Assembly: GCF_026151205.1 (NCBI RefSeq) | Contig: NC_087083.1 | Coordinates: 4,320,460-4,384,459, forward strand | Direction: 5' to 3' | Origin: Bolinopsis microptera | Lineage: Eukaryota > Ctenophora > Tentaculata > Lobata > Bolinopsidae | DNA length: 64,000 nucleotides | In this document: positions 61,762-64,000 of the stretch, in pieces | How positions within the stretch are numbered: the first letter of the stretch is position 1 | How the letters are laid out: each line of letters starts with the position of its first letter | Program-made: the position numbers and the translations under genes | The notes under the pieces: generated by a model | What the model saw: the letters and a program-made list of their open reading frames with translations, nothing else | What the model was told of the DNA's origin: nothing | The model's database searches: none

Positions 61762-62889
61762 AGTACGAGATAAACAAAGAAATTATTAGCTGAGACAAAG
61801 AAGAGAGCTTATGACGGCATTTTGAGAGATAAAGCAGTATAAAAACGATCAAGTTAGATGATAACGCCAGAAATGAATTAAATAATATGCAGCAAAAGTA
61901 GATGAGCAATGAAAGAAGAGGCAAATAAAACATGGGATACAATTATGAAGGGGAATCAGTTTAACAGGACTACGTTGTCAACGTGAAAATTAATATTTTT
62001 AAAGTACATTAAGTACATTAAGTACATCAAGTACATCAAGTACATCAAGTACATCAAGTACATTAAGTACATTAAGTACATTAAGTACATTAAGTACATC
62101 AAGTACATCAAGTACATTAAGTACATTAAGTACATTAAGTACATTAAGTACATTAAGTACATTAAGTACATTAAGTACATTAAGTACATTAAGTACATTA
62201 AGTACATTAAGTACATTAAGTACATTAAGTACATTAAGTACATTAAGTACATTAAGTACATTAAGTACATTAAGTACATTAAGTACATTAAGTACATTGA
62301 GTACATTAAGTACATTAAGTACATTAAGTACATTAAGTACATTAAGTACATTAAGTACATTAAGTACATTAAGTACATTAAGTACATTAAGTACATTAAG
62401 TACATTAAGTACATTAAGTACATTAAGTACATTAAGTGCATTAAGTACATTAATAACATTAAGTATACTAAGTACATTATACGCTGATATTGATATGATA
62501 TAGCTTCTATCACTTATTTTTACAAACTTATCTGTAATTAGTAAAGTGATGATAGTAATGTTAAATTATGAGTGGTTTACGTGATAACTTATTCATACTA
62601 TCATACAAATTCCACAAACTTTGTTGTATAACTAATTGGAAGACCATATATCGCAAGGTTGATTTTGAATAAGATATTACTAGACACTAGTATCGTTATT
62701 ATGTAGTATGATAATATATTATGAATATAAAACAAAAAAAAAGAAAACAAAAAAAAAGAAGACAATAAAAACATATCGTCTACATAACGGAAAATTTATG
62801 CATCTGAATCAAAATATTGATTATAATGCTATGTTATTTTCGATTAATTGGAAGATTTATTGGATTATTGAATTATGCTGATATTTTAG
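59967..62889 (+). repeat. Segmental duplication, copy 2 (partner 35389-38028)
   Basis: About 2% coding divergence from copy 1. It is about 280 bp longer, mainly because of the 9-bp repeat expansion in its 3' flank. Confidence 0.93.
62000..62485. repeat. 9-bp repeat (agtacatta)n, about 50 copies
   Basis: Mostly pure, with agtacatca variants near the left end and decay at the right end. The paralogous position 37529-37592 has only a few degenerate units. The Tyr-Leu-Met ORF across it is a repeat translation. Confidence 0.97.
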
Positions 62890-62910
62890 AGATGTGGATA
62901 CTGGCGGGGA

Positions 62911-63025
62911 GGTGATCATTGTTTGTTTACATTAATAGGGAACACATGTTCAGGAGGCTGAGGAGGTGATCATTGTTTGTTTACATTTTAGGTGGAACAC
63001 ATGTTCAGGAGGCTGAGGAGGTGTT
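62911..63025. repeat. 54-bp tandem duplication
   Basis: Two copies of ggtgatcattgtttgtttac ... caggaggctgagga with few differences. Confidence 0.9.
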
Positions 63026-63089
63026 ACATATATAGAAGGCTTGTAACACATGTAACGCCTTCTTGTTACCCCCCTTTGAGGACCCCGAA

Positions 63090-63495
63090 TTATTTTCTGA
63101 ACGAAAGCTCAAAAATAACCGAGAAATCGACCTTCTTATTAACTCATTTTGATGACCGTTTCTAACCTAAAATTGCACGAAAAATCGATTTAGCTAGGTT
63201 TCAGAACCTATAAACACTTCCTTATCCCTCAAAATCGATGTTTTATAGTTTAGAATGCAAACAACAAGCAATATATATTTTGATCCTTCGGTTCTACAGC
63301 TCTTGACCTAGGGCTGAAACCGAAAGATCGAGGCAATCCTAACCTTAACTGATCGAACTTGAGCGAAGAGCAGAGTACGACAAAACACAGCAGGTAAGCA
63401 ACTCATTTTTGTGACTGTTCCTCACCTGTACAACGTTGCACGAGAAATCGATTAAAATTGGTTTTACAGCCCAATAACGCTTCCTTTTTCCTCAA
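63090..63495 (-). repeat. Dispersed repeat, inverted partner at 15750-16210
   Basis: On the minus strand it matches gcgttattgggctgtaaaac and tcggtttcagccctaggtca-type blocks of the partner. Confidence 0.85.
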
Positions 63496-64000
63496 AATTG
63501 TTGTGTTACTCAAACAAAGAACATGTTGATTCTGCAACGAAAGAACAAGGAGATTGTCTCATTAACAACTCAAACAGGTTCTATCACAATTTTCAGAGCA
63601 GAGCACGATATAGCAAAAGTCAAAAGAAACACAATAAAGGTATATAACAATCATAATAACAACTGAATTATATTTATTCGGACAACGGGCAGCCCTGATG
63701 TGCTCCGCGTCCGTGATTTCGACCAATTGTATTAGAGGTGTTCTGTCACGTGACGCTGATCCGTCCAATCACAACAGGAAGAGTGAGCAGAGGGACATTA
63801 TATCGTATGTTTACATTTCTTATCTGTATTTGACCCTTTGTTCACATTGTTATCTCTGCCACAGGTTGGCAATTTCAAGGTGCTCTTATCTGCAGACTGC
63901 ACCTCGGTATACACGCCATGATTACGTCATACAGAACTAGAAATTGTGTGAACCGTGATCATTACAATGTAACCGTGCCCAGTGCCCATGTACAATGCTA
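63496..64000. other. Right-end spacer, no gene seen
   Basis: Includes one gtcacgtgac box near 63747. Nothing else is recognised. Confidence 0.4.

Noticed and set aside
61956-62513. 185-residue Tyr-Leu-Met ORF
   Set aside because: The 9-bp repeat has no stop in this frame; it is not a protein gene.

Overview
The window looks like nuclear DNA of an invertebrate animal. It has AT-rich, intron-containing genes, very long CT and CA microsatellites, and retroelements of several classes. It also holds two copies of a receptor that joins LDL-receptor class A modules to a rhodopsin-type 7TM domain (GRL101-like architecture). A cnidarian is my best guess, but I cannot prove it from sequence alone. No organellar, bacterial, tRNA or rRNA sequence was recognised.

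Layout. 1-4765: AT-rich sequence with a 47-bp-arm hairpin, a minus-strand gag relic, and exon-like pieces of a host membrane-protein gene (secretory exon at 1687; Cys-Pro/TM exon at 3138 with a frameshift). 4766-15750: a 9.15-kb Ty3/gypsy-like element inserted in a CT microsatellite. Its LTRs are almost identical, it has a textbook -1 frameshift signal between gag and pol, and it carries a third secreted PAN-like ORF before the 3' LTR. Its coding region nevertheless has one stop and three frameshifts. 16230-21389: a six-exon minus-strand ankyrin-repeat gene that can be assembled by splice phase (355 aa), with a CA array in an intron, all bracketed by inverted repeats of about 360 bp. 21399-25179: a segment with about 32-bp terminal inverted repeats around an exactly 32-copy, 52-bp satellite. 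25184-27660: 58-bp and 25-bp tandem arrays.

28300-34390: nested retroelement debris. It includes a minus-strand RNase H-type LINE tail, a 5'-truncated RT-bearing LINE split by a 589-bp MITE with a 7-bp target duplication, and an inverted-repeat segment holding a FLYWCH zinc-finger fragment. 35389-38028: a 5'-truncated receptor copy. 38581-47003: non-autonomous DNA elements (two with TTAA ends, one hAT-like with an 8-bp target duplication), a Penelope-like relic and an L2/CR1-like tail. 49040-57740: a nearly intact CR1-type LINE. Its first ORF encodes an AlkB-like domain lacking both metal-binding histidines plus two SAP-like motifs. It is followed by a coiled coil with an SGNH esterase, then an APE endonuclease/RT ORF. 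58389-61761: the complete two-exon receptor gene (1073 aa), followed by a 9-bp repeat that has expanded relative to the truncated copy.

Only three host loci are supported: the receptor pair, the ankyrin gene and the secretory/TM gene. Most of the rest is mobile DNA at different stages of decay, and many repeats occur as inverted pairs tens of kilobases apart.
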